This document shows positions 56,589 to 64,000 of a stretch of DNA of 64,000 nucleotides, piece after piece. The notes under the pieces were generated by a model. It ran no database searches. It was not told where the DNA came from and was given only the letters and a program-made list of their open reading frames with translations. Source of the DNA: Streptomyces sp. QL37 (GTDB lineage: Bacteria > Actinomycetota > Actinomycetes > Streptomycetales > Streptomycetaceae); assembly GCF_002941025.1 (NCBI RefSeq), contig NZ_PTJS01000001.1, positions 7,879,678 through 7,943,677 on the forward strand, given 5' to 3'. Position numbers and translations under genes: made by a program. Numbering within the stretch: position 1 is the first letter of the stretch; each line of letters begins with the position of its first letter.

Positions 56589-57605
56589 ATGCGCGGCGCA
56601 GTGATCCACGCCCCCGGTGACGTCCGCTTCGAGACGCTGGACGACCCGAAGATCCTCCACCCGACCGATGCGATCATCCGCACGGCCGTCTCGTGTGTCT
56701 GTGGGTCCGACCTGTGGCCCTGGCGCGGTCTGGAGCCGATCGGCGACCCGCACCCCATGGGACACGAGTACGTCGGCTTCGTCGAGGAGGTCGGCAGCGA
56801 GGTGACCTCGGTGAAGCCGGGCCAGTTCGTCGTCGGCTCCTTCGCGACCTCGGACAACACCTGTGCGAACTGCCGGAACGGCTTCCAGTCGAACTGCCTC
56901 CACAGGGAGTTCATGAGCACCTGCCAGGCGGACTACGTACGCATCCCGAACGCCCAGGGCACCCTGGTCGCCACCGACGAGGTCCCGGGCGAGGAGTTCT
57001 GGCCGAGTCTGCTGGCCGTGTCCGACGTCATGGGTACCGGTTGGTGGGCGGCCGACGCCGCCGAGGTGAAGCCCGGCTCGACCGCCGTCGTCGTCGGCGA
57101 CGGTGCGGTCGGTCTGTCGGCGGTGATCGCGGCGAAGGAGATGGGCGCGGAGCGGATCATCGCGATGAGCCGCCACGAGTCCCGGCAGAGGCTCGCCCGG
57201 GAGTACGGCGCCACCGACATCGTCACCGAGCGCGGCGACGAGGGCATCGCCCGGATCAAGGACCTCACCGGCGGAATCGGCGCCGACAGCGTCCTGGAGT
57301 GTGTCGGTACCGCGCAGGCCATGCAGCAGGCACTCCACTCCGCCCGGCCCGGCGGCAACGTCGGCTTCGTCGGCGTCCCGCACGAGGTCGCGGTCGACGG
57401 CCAGGAGCTCTTCTTCTCCCACGTCGGCCTGCGCGGCGGCCCCGCCCCGGTGCGCCGCTACCTTCCCGACCTCATCGACCGCGTCCTGACCGGCCGGATC
57501 GAGCCGGGCAAGGTCTTCGACCTCACCCTTCCTCTGGACCAGGTGGCGGAGGGATACAAGGCGATGGACGAGCGCCGCGCCATCAAGGCACTTCTCAAGC
57601 CCTGA
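56589..57605 (+). CDS. Zinc-dependent alcohol dehydrogenase (threonine-dehydrogenase-like MDR)
   Basis: A 338-residue zinc MDR enzyme. The catalytic zinc site is in SCVCGSDLWPW and MGHEYVGFV. The structural lobe is reduced (CANCRNGFQSNC), and the nucleotide motif is GDGAVGLSAVIAAKEMGAERI. The N-terminus MRGAVIHAPGDVRFE is typical of this subgroup. It is divergent from the second MmyB-like regulator and followed by an SDR, CMD and cupin gene, probably one operon. Substrate unknown. Confidence 0.92.
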   Translation: MRGAVIHAPGDVRFETLDDPKILHPTDAIIRTAVSCVCGSDLWPWRGLEPIGDPHPMGHEYVGFVEEVGSEVTSVKPGQFVVGSFATSDNTCANCRNGFQSNCLHREFMSTCQADYVRIPNAQGTLVATDEVPGEEFWPSLLAVSDVMGTGWWAADAAEVKPGSTAVVVGDGAVGLSAVIAAKEMGAERIIAMSRHESRQRLAREYGATDIVTERGDEGIARIKDLTGGIGADSVLECVGTAQAMQQALHSARPGGNVGFVGVPHEVAVDGQELFFSHVGLRGGPAPVRRYLPDLIDRVLTGRIEPGKVFDLTLPLDQVAEGYKAMDERRAIKALLKP

Positions 57606-57669
57606 CCCGCACGTCCACGTTCGCCCGGGGCCGGACGCCCGGCCCCGGCCCACCGGAGGAGGATCCAGC

Positions 57670-58335
57670 GTGACCACGTACGTTCTCGTCGGTGCCGGTC
57701 CCGGCCTCGGACTGGCCACCGCCCGGCGCTTCGGCGCCGCCGGCCACGACGTCGCCCTGATCGCCCGCAACGCCGAACACCTCGAGAACCTGACGGGAGA
57801 GCTCCGCCGCGACGGCATCCAGGCCCGCGGGTTCGCCGCGGACGTCCTGGACCCGGACGCGCTCACCGGCGCCCTCCAGGACGCGGCCGAGGCGCTCGGG
57901 CCGGTCGAGATCCTGCAGTACAGCCCGGTGCCTCGCGCCGACTTCATGAAACCGGTCCTCGACACGACCGCCGACGACCTGGAGGACCCGCTCGCCTTCT
58001 CTTTGAAAGCCCCGGTGACCTGCGTGAACGCGGTTCTGCCCGGGATGCGGGACCTGGGTCGCGGCACCCTGCTCTTCGTCAACGGCGGCAGCGCGGTACG
58101 GCCCCACCCCCAGCGTGCCGGTACCTCGATCGCCTTCGCCGCCGAGAGCGCGTACGCCCGCATGCTCCACGACGCGCTCGCCGCCGAGAACATCCACGCC
58201 GCGCAGCTGATCATCCCCGGCGCGATCCGGCCCGGTGCCGAGCACAGCAGTCCTCAGGTGCTGGCCGAGCGCCTGTACGCCCTGCACGCCGAGCGGGACG
58301 GTTTCCGGCACTACGCCGAGCCGATGCCCGACTGA
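57670..58335 (+). CDS. SDR-family protein lacking the YxxxK motif
   Basis: A 221-residue short-chain dehydrogenase-like protein with GAGPGLGLATARRFG at the N-terminus. The region normally holding YxxxK reads AFAAESAYARMLHDAL, with Tyr but no Lys four residues later, and the NNAG-equivalent is YSPVPR. It binds NAD(P) by fold, but classical catalysis is doubtful. GTG 57670 has GGAGGAGG about ten bases upstream. Confidence 0.87.
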   Translation: MTTYVLVGAGPGLGLATARRFGAAGHDVALIARNAEHLENLTGELRRDGIQARGFAADVLDPDALTGALQDAAEALGPVEILQYSPVPRADFMKPVLDTTADDLEDPLAFSLKAPVTCVNAVLPGMRDLGRGTLLFVNGGSAVRPHPQRAGTSIAFAAESAYARMLHDALAAENIHAAQLIIPGAIRPGAEHSSPQVLAERLYALHAERDGFRHYAEPMPD

Positions 58336-58370
58336 CGTACGGGCGCCCGATACGTGACAAGGAGTAACGC

Positions 58371-58691
58371 ATGCCCAAGCAGTCCGCCCCCGAGGAGCTG
58401 AAGGCGATCGCGCCCAAGCTCGTGGAGGTCACCGACGAGGTGCTTTTCGGTGACGTCTGGGAGCGTCCCGGGCTCTCACCGCGCGACCGCAGCCTGGTGA
58501 CCGTGAGTGTCCTGGCAGCCCTCTACCGCAGCGAGCAGCTGCCCTACCACCTGGGCGTGGCGCTGGAGAACGGCCTGAGCGTCGAAGAGCTGTCCGAGGC
58601 CCTGACCCACCTGGCTTTCTACGCCGGCTGGCCCAACGCCATGACCGCGGTGAACCAGCTCAAGAAGCTCGCCGACGAGCGCGCCGCCTGA
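58371..58691 (+). CDS. Carboxymuconolactone decarboxylase family protein (small)
   Basis: A 106-residue CMD-family helical protein: LFGDVWERPGLSPRDRSLVTVSVLAALY and LPYHLGVALENGLSVEELSEALTHLAFYAG. No CxxC is present. Such small proteins are common beside cupins and oxidoreductases in MmyB-regulated sets. AAGGAG lies seven bases before the ATG. It is only distantly similar to the CMD protein at 44994. Confidence 0.9.
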   Translation: MPKQSAPEELKAIAPKLVEVTDEVLFGDVWERPGLSPRDRSLVTVSVLAALYRSEQLPYHLGVALENGLSVEELSEALTHLAFYAGWPNAMTAVNQLKKLADERAA

Positions 58692-58743
58692 CCTGACACC
58701 ACCACACAGCCCCCGCCGCACACAGCACAGCAAGGAACACCTC

Positions 58744-59157
58744 GTGGAACACATCACACAGACCCCGACGGCCAAGGCCCCCGCCGAGCGCTTCACCGGC
58801 GACGTCTACCTGAACATGATCGAGGCCCCCGTCGAACCGGCCCGACTGGCGACCGCCCTGGTCCGCTTCACCCCCGGCGCCCGCACCAACTGGCACTCGC
58901 ACGCCAACGGCCAGACCCTCTACATCACCGACGGCGTCGGCCTCGTCGGCACCCGCGAAGGCGAGGTCGTGCGGGTCGGCGCCGGGCAGACCGTCAAGTG
59001 CCCGCCGGGAGAGGAGCACTGGCACGGAGGCACCGACACCACTCTCATGGCCCACATCGCCATGGTCGTCGGCGATGCCGACGGTGACGGCACCACGTGG
59101 CTGGAACCGGTGACCGACGAGCAGTACGCCGAGGCACTCGCCGCCGTCAGCCGCTGA
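58744..59157 (+). CDS. Cupin-domain protein
   Basis: A 137-residue single cupin. Metal-binding motif 1 is GARTNWHSHANGQTLYITDG and motif 2 contains PPGEEHWHGG. The pattern matches small cupins often found with CMD proteins. GTG 58744 has AAGGAAC upstream. It may act as an oxygenase or isomerase, or as a sensor protein; the function is not assigned. Confidence 0.9.
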   Translation: MEHITQTPTAKAPAERFTGDVYLNMIEAPVEPARLATALVRFTPGARTNWHSHANGQTLYITDGVGLVGTREGEVVRVGAGQTVKCPPGEEHWHGGTDTTLMAHIAMVVGDADGDGTTWLEPVTDEQYAEALAAVSR

Positions 59158-59199
59158 GGCCGCCGCAGCGGTCCCGGGCCGCGTCACGGTCGACCGACG

Positions 59200-59692
59200 C
59201 GGCCGGTGTGCCGTCGGCGGCCCGCCCCCTCGCGCTCGTCACCGGAGCCGGTCGCCCCGAGGGCATCGCGTACGCCGTCGCACTCGAACCCGCGGGCGGC
59301 GGGTGGGACGAGGCCCTCACCTACCTGACCTCCTACGACGCCCGTATGGACTGGGGCGCGCCCCCGGGCGCGGCCGGATCGTCGCCCTCACCAGCGACCA
59401 CACGGCGCACAATCTGCCCTACGGGGCAAGCAAGGGGGCGCTCGACCGGATCGTCCTGGCCGCCGCCAGGGAGTTCGCCGGGCTCGGGGTGACCGCGAAC
59501 GTGATCAACCCGGGGCCGGTGGACAACGGCTGGATGGCCGCCCCGCTCAAGGAGCAGCTGACCGAGGCCACACCGCTGGGTCGCCTGGGTCTCCCGCGCG
59601 ACTGCGCGAACCTGGTCGGATTCCTCTGCTCCGAGCGGGGCGGCTGGATCAACGGGCAGCTGCTCAACAGTGACGGTGGGGTCGGGAGCTGA
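59200..59692 (+). pseudogene. Decayed short-chain dehydrogenase (internal deletion and frameshift)
   Basis: An N-terminal SDR part (RPLALVTGAGRPEGIAYAVA ... TSYDARMDWGAP, about 59217-59364) and a C-terminal part in another frame (RIVALTSDHTAHNLPYGASK ... GWINGQLLNSDGGVGS, about 59375-59692) are joined directly. Complete relatives have roughly 100 further residues between these blocks, including the NNAG-type segment. Deletion plus a frame change inactivated the gene. It lies next to the core-genome boundary, after the cupin operon. Confidence 0.75.
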
Positions 59693-59946
59693 CGGCAGGC
59701 CGTCGGTGGCCCGAGTCGGAGTTTCGTCGTCCAGGAAGTCCGGGCAGTTCGTGCGAGGGTTTCGCCCCGGGCTGGTCCGTTGGCTCTGCGGTGGCCCATC
59801 GAGGTGCATCTTTTATGGTCCATTGGTCCAGAGGATTAGGCATCGTTTGAACCATCAGCCACCCAGGTGTTCAGATAGAGGCATCAATGGCGCTGCGGGT
59901 CCCTCCGGGGATCTCCGCGGCGCCATTTCCATGTCCGCTCTGGTCT

Positions 59947-61482
59947 ATGTACGAAAGGTGCGGGGGCAACTTGCTGAAGAGGGCGTTCGTGGCACCGGAT
60001 CCGGGACAGATGCGGCTGCGGTTCGCTTCCCGGGCCGTGCTCGGCATCGGACTCGCCGTCGCGCTGTGCGGGGTCGCCGGGCACTCGCTGGCGGCGGCCG
60101 TAACGGGCGGCCTTGCCGCGCTGCTCGCGCTGTTCACCGTGACCGACGCGACGGTGCGTGGGCAGGCGGTCACGACCGCGTTTCTCCCCGTCGTCGGTCT
60201 CCCGGTACTCACGCTCGCCGCCGTGCTGCACGATGTGCCCGTCGCCCGCGACCTGGCGTTCCTCGCCGTCGTGGGGGCGGGGGTGTACGCGAGGCGCTGG
60301 GGGCCTCGCGGGCACTCGCTGGGCGTGTTCGGCTTCATGTCCTATTTCTCCGCCCAGTTCCTGCACACCGTGCCCGGTCAGCTGCCCGAGCTGTACGCGG
60401 CCGTGCTGCTGTCGCTCCTCGCGTCGTCGGCGGTGCGGTTCGGTGCCTGGTGCTACGAGCGGCGGCTCGGGGCCCCCGTGGCGGTCGCCCTCCCCGCCGG
60501 GGCGTCCGGGCTCGGGCGGATCACGACGCGGCAGGCCGTGCAGGCGACCTTGGGGGCGGGGTTCGCGCTCGCGGTGGGGCAGGTGCTCTCCGACCAGCGC
60601 TGGTACTGGGCCGTCGGCGCCACCTGGTGGGTGTTCGTGGCCACGACCTCGCGCGGCGAGACCGTCGTCCGCGGGTTCAGGCGATTCCTGGGAACGGTGC
60701 TCGGTATCGGTCTGGGCTTCGCCGTGGCTGTGCCGCTGCACCATGAGCCGGTCGTGGCCGCCGTGGTCGTGGCGATCAGTGTGTTCGGGATCTTCTACAC
60801 CGCCGCCGTCTCCTACACCTGGATGATGCTGGCCGTGACCGTCATGGCGAGCATGCTGTACGGGCTGCTCGGCGTGCTCGACACGGGTCTGCTCGTGCTG
60901 CGGGTGACCGAGACGACGGTCGGGTCGCTCGGTGCCGTACTGGCGGTGCTCATCGTGCTGCCGGTGACCACGCACTCGGTGACCGAGGCCTGGGTGGAGC
61001 GGGCGTTGCGATGCGTGCACACGTGCACGGAGGAGGCAGCCGCCCGGCTCGCCGGCAGCGAGGACGCCGACCCACCCCGGCGCGTCGCCGAGCTGGAGGC
61101 GATCCTCGGCCGGGTGCGCTTGTCGCTGGCGCCGCTGGTGCACCCGCTCAACCCGCTGAAGGCCCGCAAACGACGGGCACGGCAGGTGCTCGCCCTGCTC
61201 GACGACTGCGTACGCGAGGTGCGCGGCCTGGCCTCCGTCGCCGCCGACCCGGAGGCCTCGCACGACGTCCGGCTCGCCGCGGCGTGCTGGCGGGTGGAGG
61301 CGGCCGTCGAAGCCCTCACCGACGCGCCGGCCGGCGGGCGTCGTCTCCGACCCGACGACGACACGGCTACGGAGCCGACGGGCGCCGAACAGATGCTCGC
61401 CCACCTCCACGCGCTGGAGCAGGCGCTGCTCGAACTCGCCGTGCCCCTGCGCAGACCTCGCCGGCTTCCGGCCGGCGCCTGA
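59947..61482 (+). CDS. FUSC-family membrane protein
   Basis: A protein of about 511 residues of the FUSC (fusaric acid resistance-like / aromatic acid exporter) family. It has two sets of about five to six hydrophobic helices (about 25-170 and 195-330) and a soluble helical C-terminal domain (RVAELEAILGRVRLSLAPL ...). The start is uncertain: the frame is open from 59887, ATG 59947 is used here, and TTG 59971 just before KRAFVAPDPGQ is also possible. It looks like core chromosome, outside both regulons. Confidence 0.83.
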   Translation: MYERCGGNLLKRAFVAPDPGQMRLRFASRAVLGIGLAVALCGVAGHSLAAAVTGGLAALLALFTVTDATVRGQAVTTAFLPVVGLPVLTLAAVLHDVPVARDLAFLAVVGAGVYARRWGPRGHSLGVFGFMSYFSAQFLHTVPGQLPELYAAVLLSLLASSAVRFGAWCYERRLGAPVAVALPAGASGLGRITTRQAVQATLGAGFALAVGQVLSDQRWYWAVGATWWVFVATTSRGETVVRGFRRFLGTVLGIGLGFAVAVPLHHEPVVAAVVVAISVFGIFYTAAVSYTWMMLAVTVMASMLYGLLGVLDTGLLVLRVTETTVGSLGAVLAVLIVLPVTTHSVTEAWVERALRCVHTCTEEAAARLAGSEDADPPRRVAELEAILGRVRLSLAPLVHPLNPLKARKRRARQVLALLDDCVREVRGLASVAADPEASHDVRLAAACWRVEAAVEALTDAPAGGRRLRPDDDTATEPTGAEQMLAHLHALEQALLELAVPLRRPRRLPAGA

Positions 61483-61570
61483 CCCTCCCCGCTTTCAGGC
61501 CCGGACCGGCAAACGTCGCCTGCTACCGTCGGCCGGGAAGATCGTGACGGACGCGAAAAGGGGTAGCGGG

Positions 61571-62641
61571 ATGGGCGCCGACGAAGAGAAGCGGGCATTC
61601 ATAGGGTCGTTCACCTCGGCGGGCGGACTCGGGATCAGTGTCGCCGCCGTCGACCGGGACACCGGGGCACCGTCCGTGCTCGCGTCCACCGACGCCGTCG
61701 CCGACCCCTCCTTCCTCGCGGTCGGCCGTGCCCCCGGGACGGGCGCCCCCGTGCTGTACGCGGTCAGTGAGACCTCCGACGGCGCCGCCGCGGCCTTCGG
61801 CATCGACGACGACGGCACGCCGCGGCTGATCGGCGAGGTGCGGCCGGTCGGCGGCGGCGGTCCGACGCATCTGGCCCTCGCGGCGGGCAGTCTCCTGACG
61901 GCCAACTACGGATCGGGGAGCGTCACCGCGCTGCCGGTCCGGGACGACGGCTCACTCGGCCAGGCGGCCGGGGTGCTGCGCCACGAGGGCCGTGGTCCCG
62001 ACGACGGCCGCCAGGCCGGCCCGCACGCGCACCAGGTGCTGGCCGACCCCTCGGGGGACTGGGTGCTGAGCGTGGACCTCGGTACGGATTCCGTACGCGT
62101 CTGCGTGCTCGACCCCGCCACCGGCTCCCTGCGGCTGCACAACGAGACGGCGCTACGGCCGGGGACCGGACCGCGCCATCTCGCCTTTCACCCGTCCGGG
62201 GGACACGCGTATGTCCTGAACGAGCTCGAGCCGACGGTCACGGTGTGCCGCTGGGACGCGGCCGGAGGCGTGCTCGAGCCGCTCGGGGAGACGCAGGTGC
62301 TTCCGCAGGACTACGACGAGGGCGCTGCCGTGCGGACGTACCCGTCGGAAGTGGTGGTCTCGCACGACGGCCGGTTCCTGTGGACCGCCAACCGCGGCCA
62401 CGACAGCATCTCCGTCCTCACACTCGACGAGACGGCCGAGAAGCTCGCCCTGGCGGCGGCCGTGGGCTGCGGCGGACGCTGGCCCCGCGACCTCACCCTC
62501 GACCCCACCGGGCAGTGGCTCTACGCCGCCAACGAGCACTCCGGGAACGTCAGCTGGTTCGCCGTGGACGCGGAGACGGGAATCCCGGCCCACGCGGGCT
62601 CCATCGAGGTCCCGGCCGCCTCCTGCGTGGTCTTCGCCTGA
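61571..62641 (+). CDS. Lactonase-family beta-propeller protein (6-phosphogluconolactonase Pgl/YkgB-like)
   Basis: A 356-residue seven-bladed beta-propeller of the lactonase family (PF10282 type). Repeats include AFIGSFTSAGGLGISV, GPTHLALAAGSLLTANYGSG, GPHAHQVLADPSGDWVLSVDLG, GPRHLAFHPSGGHAYVLNEL and GRWPRDLTLDPTGQWLYAANEHSG. Family members hydrolyse 6-phosphogluconolactone or related lactones. ATG 61571 is preceded by GGGG-rich sequence; GTG 61544 is an alternative start. It ends just before a strong hairpin. Confidence 0.9.
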   Translation: MGADEEKRAFIGSFTSAGGLGISVAAVDRDTGAPSVLASTDAVADPSFLAVGRAPGTGAPVLYAVSETSDGAAAAFGIDDDGTPRLIGEVRPVGGGGPTHLALAAGSLLTANYGSGSVTALPVRDDGSLGQAAGVLRHEGRGPDDGRQAGPHAHQVLADPSGDWVLSVDLGTDSVRVCVLDPATGSLRLHNETALRPGTGPRHLAFHPSGGHAYVLNELEPTVTVCRWDAAGGVLEPLGETQVLPQDYDEGAAVRTYPSEVVVSHDGRFLWTANRGHDSISVLTLDETAEKLALAAAVGCGGRWPRDLTLDPTGQWLYAANEHSGNVSWFAVDAETGIPAHAGSIEVPAASCVVFA

Positions 62642-62659
62642 CGCCCGGCACGCGACGGC

Positions 62660-62697
62660 ATGCGGCGCGGACCGGAGGGAACCGGTCCGCGCCGCAT
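62660..62697. terminator. Strong bidirectional hairpin
   Basis: A perfect 16-bp stem (62660-62675 with 62682-62697), 6-nt loop, lies between the convergent lactonase and CbiX-like genes. Confidence 0.85.
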
Positions 62698-62721
62698 CGC
62701 CCGGCACGTATGTGGCGCTGA

Positions 62722-63645
62722 TCAGTGCGCCTGGGCCCCCTGCGGGGTCTCCGGGGTGATGCCCAGCGTCGTCGCGTAGAGCGAGAGCACCAGCTTGCCG
62801 ATGGCCGGGTACGCGCCGAGCGGCTCGGCGGCCGAGCACCCGGCCTCCTTCGCGGCGGCGTCCAGCAGCGCGGCGTCGATCTCCGGGCCCACCAGATACG
62901 GCGCGAGCGCCAGCTGCGCCGAACCGGAGTTCTGGAGCTGCGCGGCGATCGAGGCGACCGAACCCTCCACGTCCAGGGCCGCGGCCATCACGGGCACGGC
63001 GAGACGGGCGGCCAGCAGCATGCCGGTGATCCCGGCCGCCTGCACGGCCTCCTCGCCGCCCACCGTGGCCAGCACGATGCCGTCGGCCGCGGTCGCCACG
63101 GTGAACAGCCTCGCGCGGTCCGCGCGCGCCAGGCCGGCCTCCGAGAGCCGCACGTGCAGAGCCTCGGCGAGCAGCGGGTGCGGACCCAGCACGTCGGTCA
63201 GCTCGGCCTGTGTGCCGCTGTCCATGACGGCCTGCCGTATACGCCGGATCAGAGCGCTGTCCGGGCCCGCGAGCAGCGGCACCACGACGGCGGACGGGCC
63301 CGAGGGCTCGGTGACCTCGCGGCCCGCGGCGACGGCCTGCTCGTAGCGCGCCGTGCGCTCGGCGGCGGCGTGCGTGAGCGCGGAGACAAGAGTGGGATAT
63401 TCGGCGTCGTCGCCCTCGAGGTAACCGATCTGCGCGTTCAGACCGGGCAGCTCGGAGCGGGCGATGCTGATCACTTCCTCGGCCAGGCTGCGCGAGGCCG
63501 GGGAAGGGGTACCGGGAAGGGCAAGAACGAGCGCGGCAGCGCCCTCAGGTGCGACCACGGGCTCCGGGCGGCGGTGCCGTCCGGACTGGCGAGGTCGCGG
63601 CATTCGTACAGGCAGGCCGGAAGCGGGCCCAGTGGGGGTGCTCAT
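62722..63645 (-). CDS. CbiX/SirB-type (sirohydrochlorin chelatase-like) protein
   Basis: A 307-residue protein with two chelatase-like halves (ALVLALPGTPSPASRSLAEEV ... VVVPLLAGPDSALIRRI, and DVLGPHPLLAEALHVRLSEAG ... LALAPYLVGPEIDAALLDAA). This is the CbiX/SirB family arrangement common in streptomycetes. The first half lacks the usual catalytic His of SirB near the first strand, so cobalt or iron insertion is not certain. The first 35 residues are basic and Pro-rich. Core-genome gene outside the island. Confidence 0.85.
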   Translation of the reverse strand: MSTPTGPASGLPVRMPRPRQSGRHRRPEPVVAPEGAAALVLALPGTPSPASRSLAEEVISIARSELPGLNAQIGYLEGDDAEYPTLVSALTHAAAERTARYEQAVAAGREVTEPSGPSAVVVPLLAGPDSALIRRIRQAVMDSGTQAELTDVLGPHPLLAEALHVRLSEAGLARADRARLFTVATAADGIVLATVGGEEAVQAAGITGMLLAARLAVPVMAAALDVEGSVASIAAQLQNSGSAQLALAPYLVGPEIDAALLDAAAKEAGCSAAEPLGAYPAIGKLVLSLYATTLGITPETPQGAQAH

Positions 63646-63783
63646 GGCGCCGCATGCTACTGGTTTTGGGTGCCCCTCTGTTCGGGGAGGGGGCCGTCAG
63701 ACGTTATCTGTCCGTATATGTCTGTTGAGTGGCATAGCAGGCAACTGACCTGCTCTGTCCAGGCGGACGGTCGCTCGAATCGT

Positions 63784-64000
63784 CTACGTTACTCCCGGTA
63801 CGGAGAGCAGGGACGGGTGGGTCGGAAGCCGCAGCCCCGGTCCTGCGAGGGCCCTGGCGATCTCCAGCGCACCGCGCAGCGGATCACCGTCAGCCGGGAC
63901 CACCCGTGCCAGCGGGACCTGCTGCGCCAGCTCCTCCCGCACAGGGCCGAGAAGAGGCTCGCCCATGCGGAACAGCCCACCGGTCAGAGCGACTTCTCCT
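63784..64000 (-). CDS. BadF/BcrA-type ATPase, N-acetylglucosamine-kinase-like, 5' end outside window
   Basis: Only the C-terminal 71 residues are visible: EVALTGGLFRMGEPLLGPVR, then ELAQQVPLARVVPADGDPL and GALEIARALAG. The TGG-LF segment and the PADGDPLxGA end are typical of actinobacterial N-acetylglucosamine kinases of the BadF/BadG/BcrA/BcrD family. The stop is at 63784-63786 and the frame is open to the window edge. Confidence 0.75.
   Translation of the reverse strand, partial: GEVALTGGLFRMGEPLLGPVREELAQQVPLARVVPADGDPLRGALEIARALAGPGLRLPTHPSLLSVPGVT

Noticed and set aside
59815..59840. TGGTCCATTGGTCCAGAGGA resembles the DasR (dre) operator TGGTCTAGACCA
   Set aside because: Only about 9 of 12 positions match, and the palindrome is broken in the right arm; proximity to an N-acetylglucosamine-kinase-like gene at the far end is not enough.

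Overview
The window is very GC-rich, with third-position G/C bias, GTG/TTG starts, GGAG-type ribosome binding sites, Tat signal peptides and actinobacterial protein families. It looks like Streptomyces or a close relative. No rRNA, tRNA, CRISPR array, transposase or integrase was seen. Both flanks look like ordinary chromosome: an acyl-CoA dehydrogenase (1-1133), and a FUSC membrane protein, a lactonase-type beta-propeller, a CbiX/SirB-like protein and the end of an N-acetylglucosamine-kinase-like ATPase (59.9-64 kb). Everything between looks like accessory metabolism built from two interleaved regulons.

Regulon 1 (about 1.1-8.2 kb and 27.7-55.4 kb) is a catabolic system with two near-identical IclR regulators (7400-8167 and 34150-34920). 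Twelve upstream sites carry a TTCG-N6-CGAA dyad or a degenerate form of it. Nine of these sites share a fuller architecture: a TTGACA-like -35, a TA-rich -10, and two operator boxes with centres 19 bp apart just downstream. The genes encode acyl-CoA, lactone, ester and aldehyde enzymes: 3-hydroxyacyl-CoA dehydrogenase, zinc ADHs, two 'iron ADH' homologues without metal ligands, acyl-CoA ligase, a crotonase, two SABP2-like alpha/beta hydrolases, an MmgE/PrpD protein, three metallo-beta-lactamase-fold hydrolases, three aldehyde dehydrogenases, a HIBADH-like dehydrogenase, a carboxymuconolactone-decarboxylase-like protein, a class III CoA-transferase, a double-hotdog dehydratase, four MHS-type symporters and one DHA2-type exporter. 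An ALDH-ADH-MBL hydrolase-MHS transporter module occurs twice. MBL hydrolase + alcohol DH + aldehyde DH + IclR resembles the logic of the Agrobacterium blcABC (attKLM) lactone operon. I therefore infer uptake of a lactone or ester, ring or ester opening, oxidation to an acid and CoA-dependent breakdown. The substrate is not readable from sequence.

Regulon 2 (about 8.3-27.7 kb) is an envelope and cytosolic redox block with an MmyB-like XRE regulator (8307-9215). It contains a Tat flavodoxin lipoprotein, a ferric-reductase-like flavocytochrome preceded by a 47-aa single-pass membrane protein, two FMN-binding lipoproteins and ApbE. It also holds an exporter, aldo-keto reductases, SDRs, a quinone-reductase-like enzyme, a second Tat flavodoxin and a Tat-exported PaoABC-type molybdenum aldehyde oxidoreductase with its XdhC-like chaperone. 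Four promoter regions in this block share a conserved element of about 54 bp, and a fifth partial copy lies upstream of the regulator.

A third small group (55.5-59.7 kb) has a second MmyB-like regulator divergent from ADH-SDR-CMD-cupin genes and ends in a decayed SDR pseudogene. Strong hairpins (2173, 26567, 44821, 44934, 62660) close several units.
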